Below, in pieces: positions 1 through 8,324 of a stretch of DNA of 64,000 bases (the first letter of the stretch is position 1; each line of letters starts with the position of its first letter). The translations under genes were made by a program, and so were the position numbers. Origin of the DNA: Streptomyces europaeiscabiei (GTDB taxonomy: Bacteria > Actinomycetota > Actinomycetes > Streptomycetales > Streptomycetaceae); contig NZ_CP107841.1 in the NCBI RefSeq assembly GCF_036346855.1, positions 8,560,001 to 8,624,000 of the forward strand. The letters run 5' to 3'. Under the pieces are notes generated by a model. That model worked only from the letters and a program-made list of their open reading frames with translations. It was not told the origin of the DNA and did not search any database.

Positions 1-447
1 CGGACGCGCCGACTCGGCGGCCAGCCGTGTCACCGACAGGGCGTTGGTGCCGGTGGCGAGGACGGCCTCGGGACGCACGATCGCGTCCAGCTCACGGAAG
101 ACCTGCTGCTTGATCTCGTACGACTCCGGGACGACCTCGATCACCAGGTCGGCGTCGGCCGCGGCCTGGAGGTCGGTGAAGGTGCGGAAGCGGGCGAGCA
201 CGTCGCCGCGCTCCTGCTCGGTGATGCGTCCACGGGCCACGGCGCGCTCGGTCGCGGCCTCCAGCGCGGTGACGGCACGCGCGCCGGCGGCCTCGCTGAT
301 GTCGATGCCGACGACCTCGCGGCCGGCCCGGGCCAGCACTTCGGCGATACCGGTGCCCATGGTGCCGAGACCGACCACGGCGATCGTCTGGAACGGGGGT
401 TGCGCAGACAGAGGGGACATTGACGAGTCGGAAAGGGGAGTGGCCAT
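1..447 (-). CDS. 3-hydroxyacyl-CoA dehydrogenase, NAD-binding N-terminal part (partial)
   Basis: The N-terminal 149 residues of a 3-hydroxyacyl-CoA (3-hydroxybutyryl-CoA) dehydrogenase; the rest lies outside the window. The enzyme oxidises 3-hydroxyacyl-CoA to 3-oxoacyl-CoA with NAD(P). A Rossmann dinucleotide motif GLGTMG is seen at residues 26-31, followed by an acidic residue after the second strand (GID), which suggests NAD, and the family-typical VIEVVPE stretch. The ATG at 447 precedes a short unstructured leader of about 20 residues. In streptomycetes this gene often belongs to ethylmalonyl-CoA or butyryl-CoA metabolism; that role is inferred from memory of gene order, not visible here. 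Confidence 0.85.
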   Translation of the reverse strand, partial: MATPLSDSSMSPLSAQPPFQTIAVVGLGTMGTGIAEVLARAGREVVGIDISEAAGARAVTALEAATERAVARGRITEQERGDVLARFRTFTDLQAAADADLVIEVVPESYEIKQQVFRELDAIVRPEAVLATGTNALSVTRLAAESARP

Positions 448-819
448 CGCGGGACTCCAGGATGAGGTGACGGCTGAGGGAAACGCCGCGGGTACGCGAA
501 GAGCGCGCAACCGGCGCGTGGCGTGCGGGTGTGGGGTGGTGCCGGGCTGATGAACGCACACGCCCGGTGCCGTCGCCGCGGGCGTGCACACGCCCGGGGA
601 ACGGCTGAACCGACCGGCCCTGTCCCGAGGCCGAGCCGTACTGGTACTCCAGGTACCGAACCGACTGTGCTCCTAACGGCTGCGTCACCAAACCGTCGAG
701 AGCGAACACGAGTGGGTATCTCGCTCGTCTGAGCTTAACCGGTGGGTAACGAGCGCGCCAGCCCCCGTGTTTGTGAGGTACGTCCCCCGTGCGCGCCGGG
801 CGCCCGTACGCTCGATGAC
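448..819. other. 372-bp divergent intergenic region with inverted repeats
   Basis: Lies between the divergent dehydrogenase and HEAT-repeat genes, so it must hold both promoters. Two symmetric elements are visible. One is an 8-bp perfect inverted repeat (CACGCCCG at 559-566, CGGGCGTG at 579-586), with the left-arm sequence repeated again just downstream. The other is GGTAC/GTACC at 643-647 and 653-657. Either could be an operator. No protein-coding frame here looks real. Confidence 0.4.
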
Positions 820-1395
820 ATGGACGAGGAGTTGCGATCACTCACGGAGCGTGTGCGGAGCGAGTCGGGGGGCGCGGCGGGATACGAGCGGCTTGTCACG
901 ACGGAGTCCACGGACGAACTGGCGGCCCTGCTCATCGAGCCGGGACAGCCCTTGTGGGCGCGGGAGTTGGCCGCGTTCCGGTTGGGTGTCGTCGGGGACC
1001 GGCGGGCCTTCGAGGCCCTTGTCCTGTTGCTCAACCACCGGGATCCGCCGCGCTGCGCCTCCGCGGCATACGCACTGGCCCGTCTCCGGGACCCGCGCAC
1101 CGCGCGTGCGGCGGCCGCTCTCGCGACCAACGAACTCCGCGTCGCCTACGCCCTGCATCCCGTACGCCTGCTCGCCGAGCTCCGCGCCCCCGAGTCCGTC
1201 CCGGCGCTGATCACCACACTCCGGCGCCGCCTGAGACCGCACGATCCCTACCGCCGGGTGGCGCTCGCGTGCGTGGAGGGACTGGGGGCTCTGGAGGACG
1301 CCCGCGCCAGGACCGTACTGAACGAGGCTTTGGCGCATCCGACGCTCGCGGAGGCGGCGGTGCGGGCACTGGCGCGCATCCCCAAGCAGCGGTAG
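820..1395 (+). CDS. HEAT-repeat domain protein
   Basis: A 191-residue alpha-helical protein. The middle (about residues 50-190) reads as successive HEAT-like helical pairs with the recurring pattern of a small residue, then ALxxLxD. Examples are the stretch around FRLGVVGDRRAFEALVLLL, then ASAAYALARLRDPRTARAA, then CVEGLGALEDARARTVLNEA. Such repeats normally make a protein-binding solenoid or, in PBS-lyase-type proteins, a chromophore-lyase fold. No catalytic residues are evident. The ATG at 820 was chosen because the repeats start soon after it and the upstream extension is basic and atypical. Specific role unknown. Confidence 0.75.
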   Translation: MDEELRSLTERVRSESGGAAGYERLVTTESTDELAALLIEPGQPLWARELAAFRLGVVGDRRAFEALVLLLNHRDPPRCASAAYALARLRDPRTARAAAALATNELRVAYALHPVRLLAELRAPESVPALITTLRRRLRPHDPYRRVALACVEGLGALEDARARTVLNEALAHPTLAEAAVRALARIPKQR

Positions 1396-1465
1396 CGCTG
1401 CGCTGCCGGGGCCGTGATGCGGCCGCGGGTCCGGTGAGGGCTTGTCGCTCGGTTTCCCGCGCCTC

Positions 1466-1996
1466 TCACAGGGCGCGTCCGTACCGGACCTCGGGCACCT
1501 CGACCCCGCCCGCCTCGAAGGGTTCCTCGGCCCCGTCCGGGTGGAAGCCGTGGTGTTCGTAGAAGCGGCGGGCCCGGGTGTTCTCCTTGAGGACCCACAG
1601 GAGCATGCGGCCGTGGCCGGCTGCCTCGCAGCGCTCGGCGGACTCCCTCAGCAGCGCGGTGCCCACGCCGGCGCCGAAGTGGCCCGGTCGTATGTAGATC
1701 GCGTACAACTCGGCTTCCCCGGTGCGCACTTCGCCGTCGCGGTAGGGGCCGTACGCCGCCCAGCCGACGATCTCCCCGGCGCGCTCGGCGATCAGGTTCA
1801 CCACGGGGTTGCCGGCCTTCGAGAGCATCACCCGGCGCATCTCGGCGTCCTTCTCCACGTCCATCGCGTCGAGGTACGACCGGGGGACGAGCCCGGCGTA
1901 CGCGGTCCGCCAGCCTCCTACGCGGATCTCGGCCACGGGACGGCAGTCGGACAGGGTCATCTCGCGAATGCGGAGGTCATGGGGGGCGTCGTTCAT
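1466..1996 (-). CDS. GNAT family N-acetyltransferase
   Basis: A 176-residue acetyltransferase of the Gcn5 fold, expected to move an acetyl group from acetyl-CoA to an amine. The acceptor cannot be predicted. The acetyl-CoA loop shows as the RPGHFGAGVGTALL segment (R/Q-x-x-G-x-G/A type, residues about 107-120), and motif B as LWVLKENTRARRFYEHHGF near residues 137-155, both classical. The N-terminal part (ADLRVGGWR-like) resembles streptomycin/phosphinothricin-type GNATs. Its length is normal for the family. It is convergent with the HEAT-repeat gene and stands 70 bp from the hydrolase gene, also on the minus strand. Confidence 0.9.
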   Translation of the reverse strand: MNDAPHDLRIREMTLSDCRPVAEIRVGGWRTAYAGLVPRSYLDAMDVEKDAEMRRVMLSKAGNPVVNLIAERAGEIVGWAAYGPYRDGEVRTGEAELYAIYIRPGHFGAGVGTALLRESAERCEAAGHGRMLLWVLKENTRARRFYEHHGFHPDGAEEPFEAGGVEVPEVRYGRAL

Positions 1997-2066
1997 GGCG
2001 GCACCCTAGGCGGGGGTGGCCGTGGGAATCCCGCGGATTTCCGGCGGGACCCCAACGGCCCCCGGC

Positions 2067-3638
2067 TCAGCCGCGGAAGCCCAGCAGGCCGTGCAGCGTC
2101 GAGCCTCGGGACGAGGTCGACACGGCCTTCTTGCTCAGCGGCTTGGGGTCGGCGAGCTTCTTGCAGACGGCGTCGGTCTCGCCCTGGCCGCGCGGCACCC
2201 TGCCGTCGGTCAGATACGCCGTCAGGTGCTTGTCCAGGCAGGCGTTGCCGCTCAGCGAGATGCCGTGATTCCCGCCGCCCTCCTCGACGACCAGGCTGGA
2301 GCCGCGCAGGAGGTGATGGGTGACGACTGCACCCTCGTAGGGGGTCGCCGCGTCGTCCGTCGCCTGGAAGATGAGGACCGGCGGCAGCTCGGTGTTGGAG
2401 ACGTCCACGGGGTCGAGGGACTTCGTGGGCCAGAACGCGCAGGGCGCGTTGTACCAGGCGTTGTTCCAGGTCATGAACGGCGCCTTCTCGTACACCGCCC
2501 AGTTGTCGTCGCGCCACTCCTCCCAGTCGCGGGTCCAGCGCGCGTCACGGCACTGCACCGAGGCGTAGACGCTGTAACCGTTGTCGCCGGCCGCGTCGAC
2601 GGCGCCGAAGTTCTCGTACGCCTCGACCAGTGGATCGTCGTTCTTCTTCTCCACGAAGGCGGCGAACGCCTCGGCGAGATAGGGCCAGTAGCCGTTGTAG
2701 TAGCCGCCGGGCATGAACGTGTCCTCCAGTTCGGAGGCTCCCACCTTGCCGTCCGCGGGCTTGTCGGCCAGCGTCGCCCGCATCGCGTACCACTTGGCCT
2801 CGATCCTCTCCGGATCGGTGCCGAGCCCGTACGTCTTGTCGTGCTTGGCGATCCAGGCCATCAGCGCCCGGTGGCGGTCGTTGAACGCCTGGTCCTGCTG
2901 GAGGTTGCCGTCGTACCAGACCCCCGTGGGGTCGACCACGGAGTCCAGCACCGCACGCCGGACACGGTTCGGGAAGAGCTTGGCGTACACGGCGCCCAGG
3001 TAGGTGCCGTACGAGTACCCGAAGTAGTTGATCTTCTTGGCGCCGAGGGCCGCGCGGATGGCGTCCATGTCCTTGACCGCGCTGATCGTGTCGATGTACG
3101 GCAGCACGCCCGCGTACTTCTTGGCGCAGGCCTTGGCGAAGGCCTCGGCGCGCTTCAGGTTGGCCCGCTCGATCTTCGGGGTGCTCGGCAGGGAGTCGGG
3201 GCGCACCGACGAGAAGTGGCCCGGCCTGCAGTTCAGTGCCGGCTTGCTCTTGCCCACGCCGCGCGGGTCGAAGCCGATGACGTCGTACTGCGCCGCCACC
3301 TTCTTCGGCAGCGAGGACGCGACGAATCCGGCCAGGGTGAGGCCGCTGCCGCCGGGGCCGCCCGGGTTGACCAGCAGGGGGCCCTGGTACGTCTTCGCGG
3401 TGTGGGGGACGCGGGAGAGGGCGAGTGTGATCTTCTTGCCGTTCGGATCGCGGTGGTCCAGCGGCACTTTCAGGGAGGCGCACTGGAGCGTCCGATAGGT
3501 GCCGGTGGCGCACTTCTTCCAGGCGGGCTTCGCCACCGGTGCGGTGGCGGAAGCACCGCTCGCGCCGGCCGGGACCGCCGTGACCATTCCGGCCAACACG
3601 GCGGCGGCACCGCACAGAGCAGCTGCGCGTTTCTTCAT
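2067..3638 (-). CDS. secreted alpha/beta hydrolase, tripeptidyl aminopeptidase (TAP/Slp) family
   Basis: A 523-residue exported serine peptidase of the S33 alpha/beta-hydrolase type, expected to remove tripeptides or similar from protein N-termini outside the cell. The N-terminus has a KKR start, a hydrophobic stretch and an AGA-SGA cleavage region, so a Sec signal peptide without a lipobox. The oxyanion region GGPGGSG follows. The nucleophile elbow GYSYG places Ser at residue 209. Candidate Asp is 428/429 (TDDAAT) and His 458 (GNHGIS), giving a full triad. The ATG at 3638 follows a good GGGAGG site. The family C-terminal domain (TAP_C) fits the last 100 residues. Confidence 0.9.
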   Translation of the reverse strand: MKKRAAALCGAAAVLAGMVTAVPAGASGASATAPVAKPAWKKCATGTYRTLQCASLKVPLDHRDPNGKKITLALSRVPHTAKTYQGPLLVNPGGPGGSGLTLAGFVASSLPKKVAAQYDVIGFDPRGVGKSKPALNCRPGHFSSVRPDSLPSTPKIERANLKRAEAFAKACAKKYAGVLPYIDTISAVKDMDAIRAALGAKKINYFGYSYGTYLGAVYAKLFPNRVRRAVLDSVVDPTGVWYDGNLQQDQAFNDRHRALMAWIAKHDKTYGLGTDPERIEAKWYAMRATLADKPADGKVGASELEDTFMPGGYYNGYWPYLAEAFAAFVEKKNDDPLVEAYENFGAVDAAGDNGYSVYASVQCRDARWTRDWEEWRDDNWAVYEKAPFMTWNNAWYNAPCAFWPTKSLDPVDVSNTELPPVLIFQATDDAATPYEGAVVTHHLLRGSSLVVEEGGGNHGISLSGNACLDKHLTAYLTDGRVPRGQGETDAVCKKLADPKPLSKKAVSTSSRGSTLHGLLGFRG

Positions 3639-3786
3639 CGTCAGGCCTCCCAGGACGGAGGATTTCGGGCCGTGCACGCCACGGCCTTCGTCGCGCATCG
3701 TCCCGGACCGCACCCTCCGGAGAACGCCATACACCGAGACTTGACCCGATCGGGGCGGGAGAAGCGCCCGGATGCTCCCCGAGGTG

Positions 3787-4830
3787 TCAGAGAAGGGTCA
3801 GCTGGGTCGGTGCCGTGTCCCCGGCCGTCCCCGGCACGGCCGGCTCGCGCACCGGTATCCGTCTCGGCAGCTCCGCGCGCCGGGGGCCCATGCCGTATTC
3901 CTGGGCCAGCTCGTGGACCTGACGGGTGATCTGCCGCTGATACCACTTCGGGGCGTAGGCGCCTTCCGCGTACAGCAGCTCGTAACGCCGTACGAGATGG
4001 GGGTGATGGCGTTCCAGCCAGGCCATGTACCACTCGCGTGCGCCGGGCCGCAGATGCAGCACCAGCGGGGTCACGGACGTGGCGCCGGAGGCCGCGACGG
4101 CCCGCACGGTCTCGCGCAGCCGGTCGGGGTGGTCGCTGAGGAAGGGGAGCACGGGGGCCATCAGCACCCCGCAGCCGATGCCGAGGCCGGTGAAGGCGCG
4201 CACGACGTCCAGCCGGCGCTCCGGTGCGGGCGTGCCCGGCTCGACCGTGCGCCACAGCTCCTGGTCGGTGAAACCGACGGAGACCGAGATGCCGACCTCG
4301 GTGACCTCCGCCGCCTGCCGGATCAGGTCCAGGTCGCGCAGGATCAGCGTGCCCTTGGTCAGGATCGAGAAGGGGTTAGCGTGGTCGCGCAGGGCCGCGA
4401 TGATGCCCGGCATCAGGCCGTAACGGCCCTCCGCGCGCTGGTAGCAGTCCACGTTGGTGCCCATCGCGATGTGTTCGCCGTGCCAGCGCGGCGAGGCCAG
4501 CCGGCGGCGCAGCAGGTCGGGCGCGTTGATCTTCACGACGATCTGCGAGTCGAAGTCGAGGCCCGTGTCGAGGTCCAGATAGCTGTGGGTCTTGCGGGCG
4601 AAGCAGTAGACGCACGCGTGCGTGCAGCCCCGGTAGGGGTTCACCGTCCACTCGAACGGCATCCGGGAGGCCCCCGGCACCCGGTTCACGATCGTTCTCG
4701 CCCGGACCTCGTGAAAGGTCATGCCGCGGAACTCCGGAGTGTCGAAGGTACGGCTCGTCACCGTGTCCGCCCCGAACAGCGCGGCGTCCCGGGCCGTGGC
4801 GGGGTTCTCGGCCAGATGGTCCCAGCGCAT
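3787..4830 (-). CDS. Rv2578c-type radical SAM protein
   Basis: A 347-residue radical SAM enzyme. The [4Fe-4S]-binding cysteines are C69, C73 and C76 in CTHACVYC, the CxxxCxxC spacing. The segment after it (FARKTHSYL, then DFDSQIVVKINAPDLL and the GTNVDCYQ motif) matches the actinobacterial family typified by M. tuberculosis Rv2578c, which is distantly similar to spore photoproduct lyase and Elp3-like folds. The reaction is not established. A DNA-damage role is suggested only by the LexA-like box 33 bp upstream. The ATG at 4830 gives the family's usual N-terminus (MRWDHLAE). Confidence 0.85.
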   Translation of the reverse strand: MRWDHLAENPATARDAALFGADTVTSRTFDTPEFRGMTFHEVRARTIVNRVPGASRMPFEWTVNPYRGCTHACVYCFARKTHSYLDLDTGLDFDSQIVVKINAPDLLRRRLASPRWHGEHIAMGTNVDCYQRAEGRYGLMPGIIAALRDHANPFSILTKGTLILRDLDLIRQAAEVTEVGISVSVGFTDQELWRTVEPGTPAPERRLDVVRAFTGLGIGCGVLMAPVLPFLSDHPDRLRETVRAVAASGATSVTPLVLHLRPGAREWYMAWLERHHPHLVRRYELLYAEGAYAPKWYQRQITRQVHELAQEYGMGPRRAELPRRIPVREPAVPGTAGDTAPTQLTLL

Positions 4831-4862
4831 GGACGCCTCCTCGGTTGCTCTCCCTCAGAATA

Positions 4863-4874
4863 GAACACATGTTC
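4863..4874 (-). promoter_or_regulatory. LexA (SOS)-like box upstream of the radical SAM gene
   Basis: The 12-mer GAACACATGTTC has the Gram-positive SOS-box form GAAC-RNRY-GTTC, with the central four bases also fitting. The outermost C/G of the 14-bp consensus do not match. It lies 33 bp before the start codon, a position compatible with repression. A weaker GAAC half-site follows at about 4887. Identification is by pattern only. Confidence 0.55.
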
Positions 4875-5038
4875 CCTTGATCGTGCGAACTGGTTTTCGA
4901 ACACCATGTGGAGGTCTCGTCGGCGGCCTTTCGGGCAGGCCGCGGCGGGCCCTTGGGGCACCCCGATTTGGGCCCTCCGGGCGGGGGGTGGTTGGCTTTC
5001 CGCACATCCCCGAGTTACCAAGTGCTGGAGGAAGTGCA

Positions 5039-5482
5039 ATGGCGCAGGTCGAGGCCACGACTGAACGAGTCGTCGCGGCGGACGCGGAGACTGTGTTCGA
5101 CACCCTGGCCGACTACAGCGGCGCGCGCGGGAAGCTGATGCCGCAGCACTTCAGCGAGTACGAGGTGCGCGAGGGCGGCGACGGCGAGGGCACCCTCGTC
5201 CACTGGAAGCTCCAGGCCACCAGCAAGCGTGTGCGCGACTGCCTCCTGGAGGTCACGGAGCCCTCCGACGGCGAGCTCGTCGAGAAGGACCGCAACTCCT
5301 CCATGGTCACCGTCTGGCGGGTCACCCCGGCCGGCGAGGGCGGCTCCCGTGTCGTGGTCACCACCACCTGGCAGGGTGCCGGCGGCATCGGCGGCTTCTT
5401 CGAGAAGACCTTCGCCCCCAAGGGCCTCGGCCGGATCTACGACGCCCTGCTCGCCAACCTCGCCACCGAGGTGGAGAAGTAA
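5039..5482 (+). CDS. SRPBCC-fold (polyketide cyclase/START-like) protein
   Basis: A 147-residue single-domain protein of the SRPBCC ligand-binding fold. It begins with the strand-helix pattern VEATTERVVAADAETVFDTLADY, which is characteristic of the polyketide_cyc2 group, and ends with the long helix that closes the hydrophobic cavity. These proteins bind hydrophobic ligands or catalyse simple cyclisations; no substrate can be named. The ATG at 5039 is supported by GGAGGAAG about 5 bp upstream. It is divergent from the radical SAM gene, and there is no obvious functional partner. Confidence 0.85.
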   Translation: MAQVEATTERVVAADAETVFDTLADYSGARGKLMPQHFSEYEVREGGDGEGTLVHWKLQATSKRVRDCLLEVTEPSDGELVEKDRNSSMVTVWRVTPAGEGGSRVVVTTTWQGAGGIGGFFEKTFAPKGLGRIYDALLANLATEVEK

Positions 5483-5593
5483 CGCCGGGGGCGACAAGGA
5501 TGCCCGATCCAACCGGCGGTCGTCCGGGGGGCGTTGCCCCTCTCACCGGTTCGAGTGGATCTCCGTGACGCTCCCCGGAATGCCGTAACTCGC

Positions 5594-5643
5594 CGCACTT
5601 ACCGACAGTTGCCGCTTAATGCGGGAATTGTGCGGTAAGTGCG
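5594..5643. promoter_or_regulatory. nested inverted repeat before the DHA2 transporter gene
   Basis: Two 11-bp arms, CGCACTTACCG (5594-5604) and CGGTAAGTGCG (5633-5643), are perfect reverse complements 28 bp apart. A second pair, CCGC/GCGG (5612-5615 and 5621-5624), shares almost the same centre. The right arm ends only a few bases before the transporter's ribosome-binding site. It could be a pair of operator half-sites for a TetR/MarR-type repressor or an RNA hairpin limiting translation. No regulator gene is adjacent. Confidence 0.5.
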
Positions 5644-5660
5644 ACGAGGGAGCGGTACGC

Positions 5661-8087
5661 ATGGGCGCGATCACACTGGTGAAGGACGAACCGGCCACCA
5701 CACCCGCGACACCACCACCGGCGGACGGGCCTCCCCGGATCGGTCCGCACCGGGTCCGGTTGGTCTTCGCCGCCCTTCTGCTCGCCCTGCTCCTCGCCGC
5801 ACTGGAGCAGATGGTCGTCGCCACCGCCCTCCCCGAGATCGTCGGCGAGCTGCACGGCGTGGACCGGATGTCCTGGGCGATCACGGCCTATCTGCTCACT
5901 GCCACCGTCACCCTTCCCGTCTACGGCAGACTGGGCGAACTCCGCGGCCGCAAGGGCGTCTTCCAGTTCGCGCTCGTGATCTTCGTGGCCGGCTCCGCGC
6001 TCGCCGGGTTCTCCCGGAGCATGGACCAGCTCATCGCGTTCCGCGCGCTCCAGGGCATCGGCGCGGGCGGCCTCCTGATCGGTGTGCAGGCGATCATCGC
6101 CGACATCGTGCCCACCCGGAACCGCGGCCGCTACCTGGGCCTCGTCGGCGCCGCGTTCGGCCTCGCCTCCCTGGCGGGCCCGCTCCTCGGCGGCTGGCTC
6201 ACGGATCATCTCTCCTGGCGGTGGTGCTTCTACGTCAACGTGCCCTGCGGGCTCGTCACCCTGGCCGTCGTCACCTTCGCGCTGAGACTGCCGAAGTACA
6301 CGACCAGGGGGCGCCTCGACGTCCTGGGCACGCTGCTGCTGGCCGTCGCCTCGACCTGCCTGGTGCTGCTGGCCGGATGGGGTGGCACCGCGTACGCCTG
6401 GGACTCGCGGCTTGTGCTCGGTCTCGCCGCCGGCGCGGTCGCGGCGACCGTCCTCCTTCTCGTCGTCGAGCGGTTCGCGGCCCAGCCCCTCGTTCCCCCG
6501 CGGCTGTTCAGGGACCCGGCGTTCGTCGTGACCGGCCTCGTCGGTATCGCCGTCGGTATCGCCCTCTTTGGCACCGCCAGTTACCTGCCGACCCAGCTGC
6601 GCATGGTCGGCGGGATCTCCGCCACCGAGTCGGGGCTGCTCATGGTGCCGATGATGGCCGGCATCGTCGGCGCGTCCGTCGTCTGCGGCCAACTCGTCGC
6701 CCACACCGGGCACTACCGGACGTACCCCGTCCTCGGCACCGCCCTGACCGCCCTCGGCGTGTGGCTGCTGTCCCGCATGGAGACGGACACGCCCCGGCTG
6801 CAGTTCGGCATCTGGACGGCCGTGCTCGGCGCGGGCATCGGCATGGTGATGCCGGTCCTGATCCTCGCCGTGCAGAACTCCGTACGCCCCGCCGACATCG
6901 GCGCCGCCACCGCCGCCGGCAACTACCTCCGCCAGATCGGCGGCAGCGTGGGCGTGGCCGCGTTCGGCGCGCTCCTCACGGCCCGGCTCGCCGACCGCCT
7001 TCCCGCGCGCGCGGGCGCCGTCCTCCCCGACCCGGGCTCCCTCACCCCGGACCTCGTCCACACCCTGCCCGCCCCGCTGCGCGACGCCTACGTCGAGGCC
7101 TACGCGCAGGCCATGCCGAGGATCTTCCTGTATCTCACGCCGGTACTCGTCCTCGGACTCCTCATCGCCTGCTTCCTCAAGGAGCGGACGCCGGTGTCCT
7201 TCGACGAGGTCCCCGCCGAGCCCGAGCCCGAGCCGGAGCGGCAGCCCGCGCCCTCCGTCCGGGGCCCGCAGTCGCTCCCCCACCCTTCCGGCGGGAGGAC
7301 CCCCGTCTCGCATCGCTCGCCGTACGCCCCCGGCGTCCCCGTCCGCGGCACGGTCCAGCACCCCGACGGCACCGTCGTGCCCCGGGCCTCGCTCACCCTC
7401 ATCGACGGCATCGGCCGGCAGACCGGGCGAGGCGGCAGCGGTGAGGACGGGCGGTACGCGCTGTCCACCCCCGGGCCGGGGGCGTATGTGCTGATCGCGG
7501 CAGCCGGCGGCCATCAGCCGCAGGCCGTGAGCGTCACCGTCGGGGAGCGTCCCGTCGAGGTCGACATCGTGCTCGGCGGCGCGGGACGCCTGGTGGGGGC
7601 CGTACGGACGGCGGACGGGCGGGCGGTGAGCGACGCGACCGTGACGCTCACCGACGTGCACGGCGAGGTCGTGGTGACCACCCGCAGCGGGGAGGGGGGC
7701 GAGTACGTCATCACCGAGCTGGTCGCAGGGGAGTACGTCCTCGCCGCGAGCGCCCATTCCCACCGCCCGGCCGCACTCCCCGTCACCGTCCGGGCCGCCC
7801 GCGAGACCCGCCAGGACGTCGAACTCGCCGGGGGCGCGGTCCTGCGGGGCACGGTCCGCGCCGGGGGCGGCCGGCCGGTGGAGGACGCGCGCGTGACGCT
7901 CCTCGACGCCGCCGGGAACGTCGTCGGCACGATCACCACCGGCATCGACGGAACGTTCCGGTTCGGCGACCTCGCCTCCGGCGAGTACACGGTCATCGCC
8001 ACCGGATATCCCCCCGTCGCGACGGTGCTCCAGGTCGCCGGCGGTGGGAGGGCGGAGCGGGACCTGCAGCTGGGGTACGGGGACTGA
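5661..8087 (+). CDS. DHA2-family MFS efflux transporter fused to three CarboxypepD_reg-like repeats
   Basis: An 808-residue membrane protein. Residues about 30-510 form a drug:H+ antiporter of the EmrB/QacA (14-helix) type. The first helix contains the ALEQMVVATALPEI motif, followed by the motif-A loop GRLGELRGRKGVF and the motif-C-like segment LASLAGPLLGGWL. After a Pro/Glu/Arg linker, three tandem domains of about 80-85 residues follow. Each has the G-x-V/T...G.PV..A.VTL.D..G.....T...G.Y....L..G.Y.L.A pattern of carboxypeptidase regulatory-like beta sandwiches. The start ATG at 5661 follows GAGGGAG. Normal DHA2 proteins end near residue 500, so the extra 300 residues are the odd part. The efflux substrate is unknown. 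Confidence 0.85.
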   Translation: MGAITLVKDEPATTPATPPPADGPPRIGPHRVRLVFAALLLALLLAALEQMVVATALPEIVGELHGVDRMSWAITAYLLTATVTLPVYGRLGELRGRKGVFQFALVIFVAGSALAGFSRSMDQLIAFRALQGIGAGGLLIGVQAIIADIVPTRNRGRYLGLVGAAFGLASLAGPLLGGWLTDHLSWRWCFYVNVPCGLVTLAVVTFALRLPKYTTRGRLDVLGTLLLAVASTCLVLLAGWGGTAYAWDSRLVLGLAAGAVAATVLLLVVERFAAQPLVPPRLFRDPAFVVTGLVGIAVGIALFGTASYLPTQLRMVGGISATESGLLMVPMMAGIVGASVVCGQLVAHTGHYRTYPVLGTALTALGVWLLSRMETDTPRLQFGIWTAVLGAGIGMVMPVLILAVQNSVRPADIGAATAAGNYLRQIGGSVGVAAFGALLTARLADRLPARAGAVLPDPGSLTPDLVHTLPAPLRDAYVEAYAQAMPRIFLYLTPVLVLGLLIACFLKERTPVSFDEVPAEPEPEPERQPAPSVRGPQSLPHPSGGRTPVSHRSPYAPGVPVRGTVQHPDGTVVPRASLTLIDGIGRQTGRGGSGEDGRYALSTPGPGAYVLIAAAGGHQPQAVSVTVGERPVEVDIVLGGAGRLVGAVRTADGRAVSDATVTLTDVHGEVVVTTRSGEGGEYVITELVAGEYVLAASAHSHRPAALPVTVRAARETRQDVELAGGAVLRGTVRAGGGRPVEDARVTLLDAAGNVVGTITTGIDGTFRFGDLASGEYTVIATGYPPVATVLQVAGGGRAERDLQLGYGD

Positions 8088-8324
8088 AACCGGCGGCCAC
8101 GGGAACGTGGGTCTGTGGTTCAGCCGGTGGTCGGCTTGTGGTCCGCCGGTGGTCAGCCACTGGTCATGCGGGGGCGTGCGAGTGATCGTGCGCCGCCCAC
8201 GTGCCCTGCGTGTGCGCCGGAGGCTCCCACGGAGCAATTCGCGTATTGCCACACATCGCGACGCTACGCAGCCGTACGGTAGTGGTGGCGGCGCAGATCT
8301 TGCGAGCTGTGGGGAGAAAGGGCC

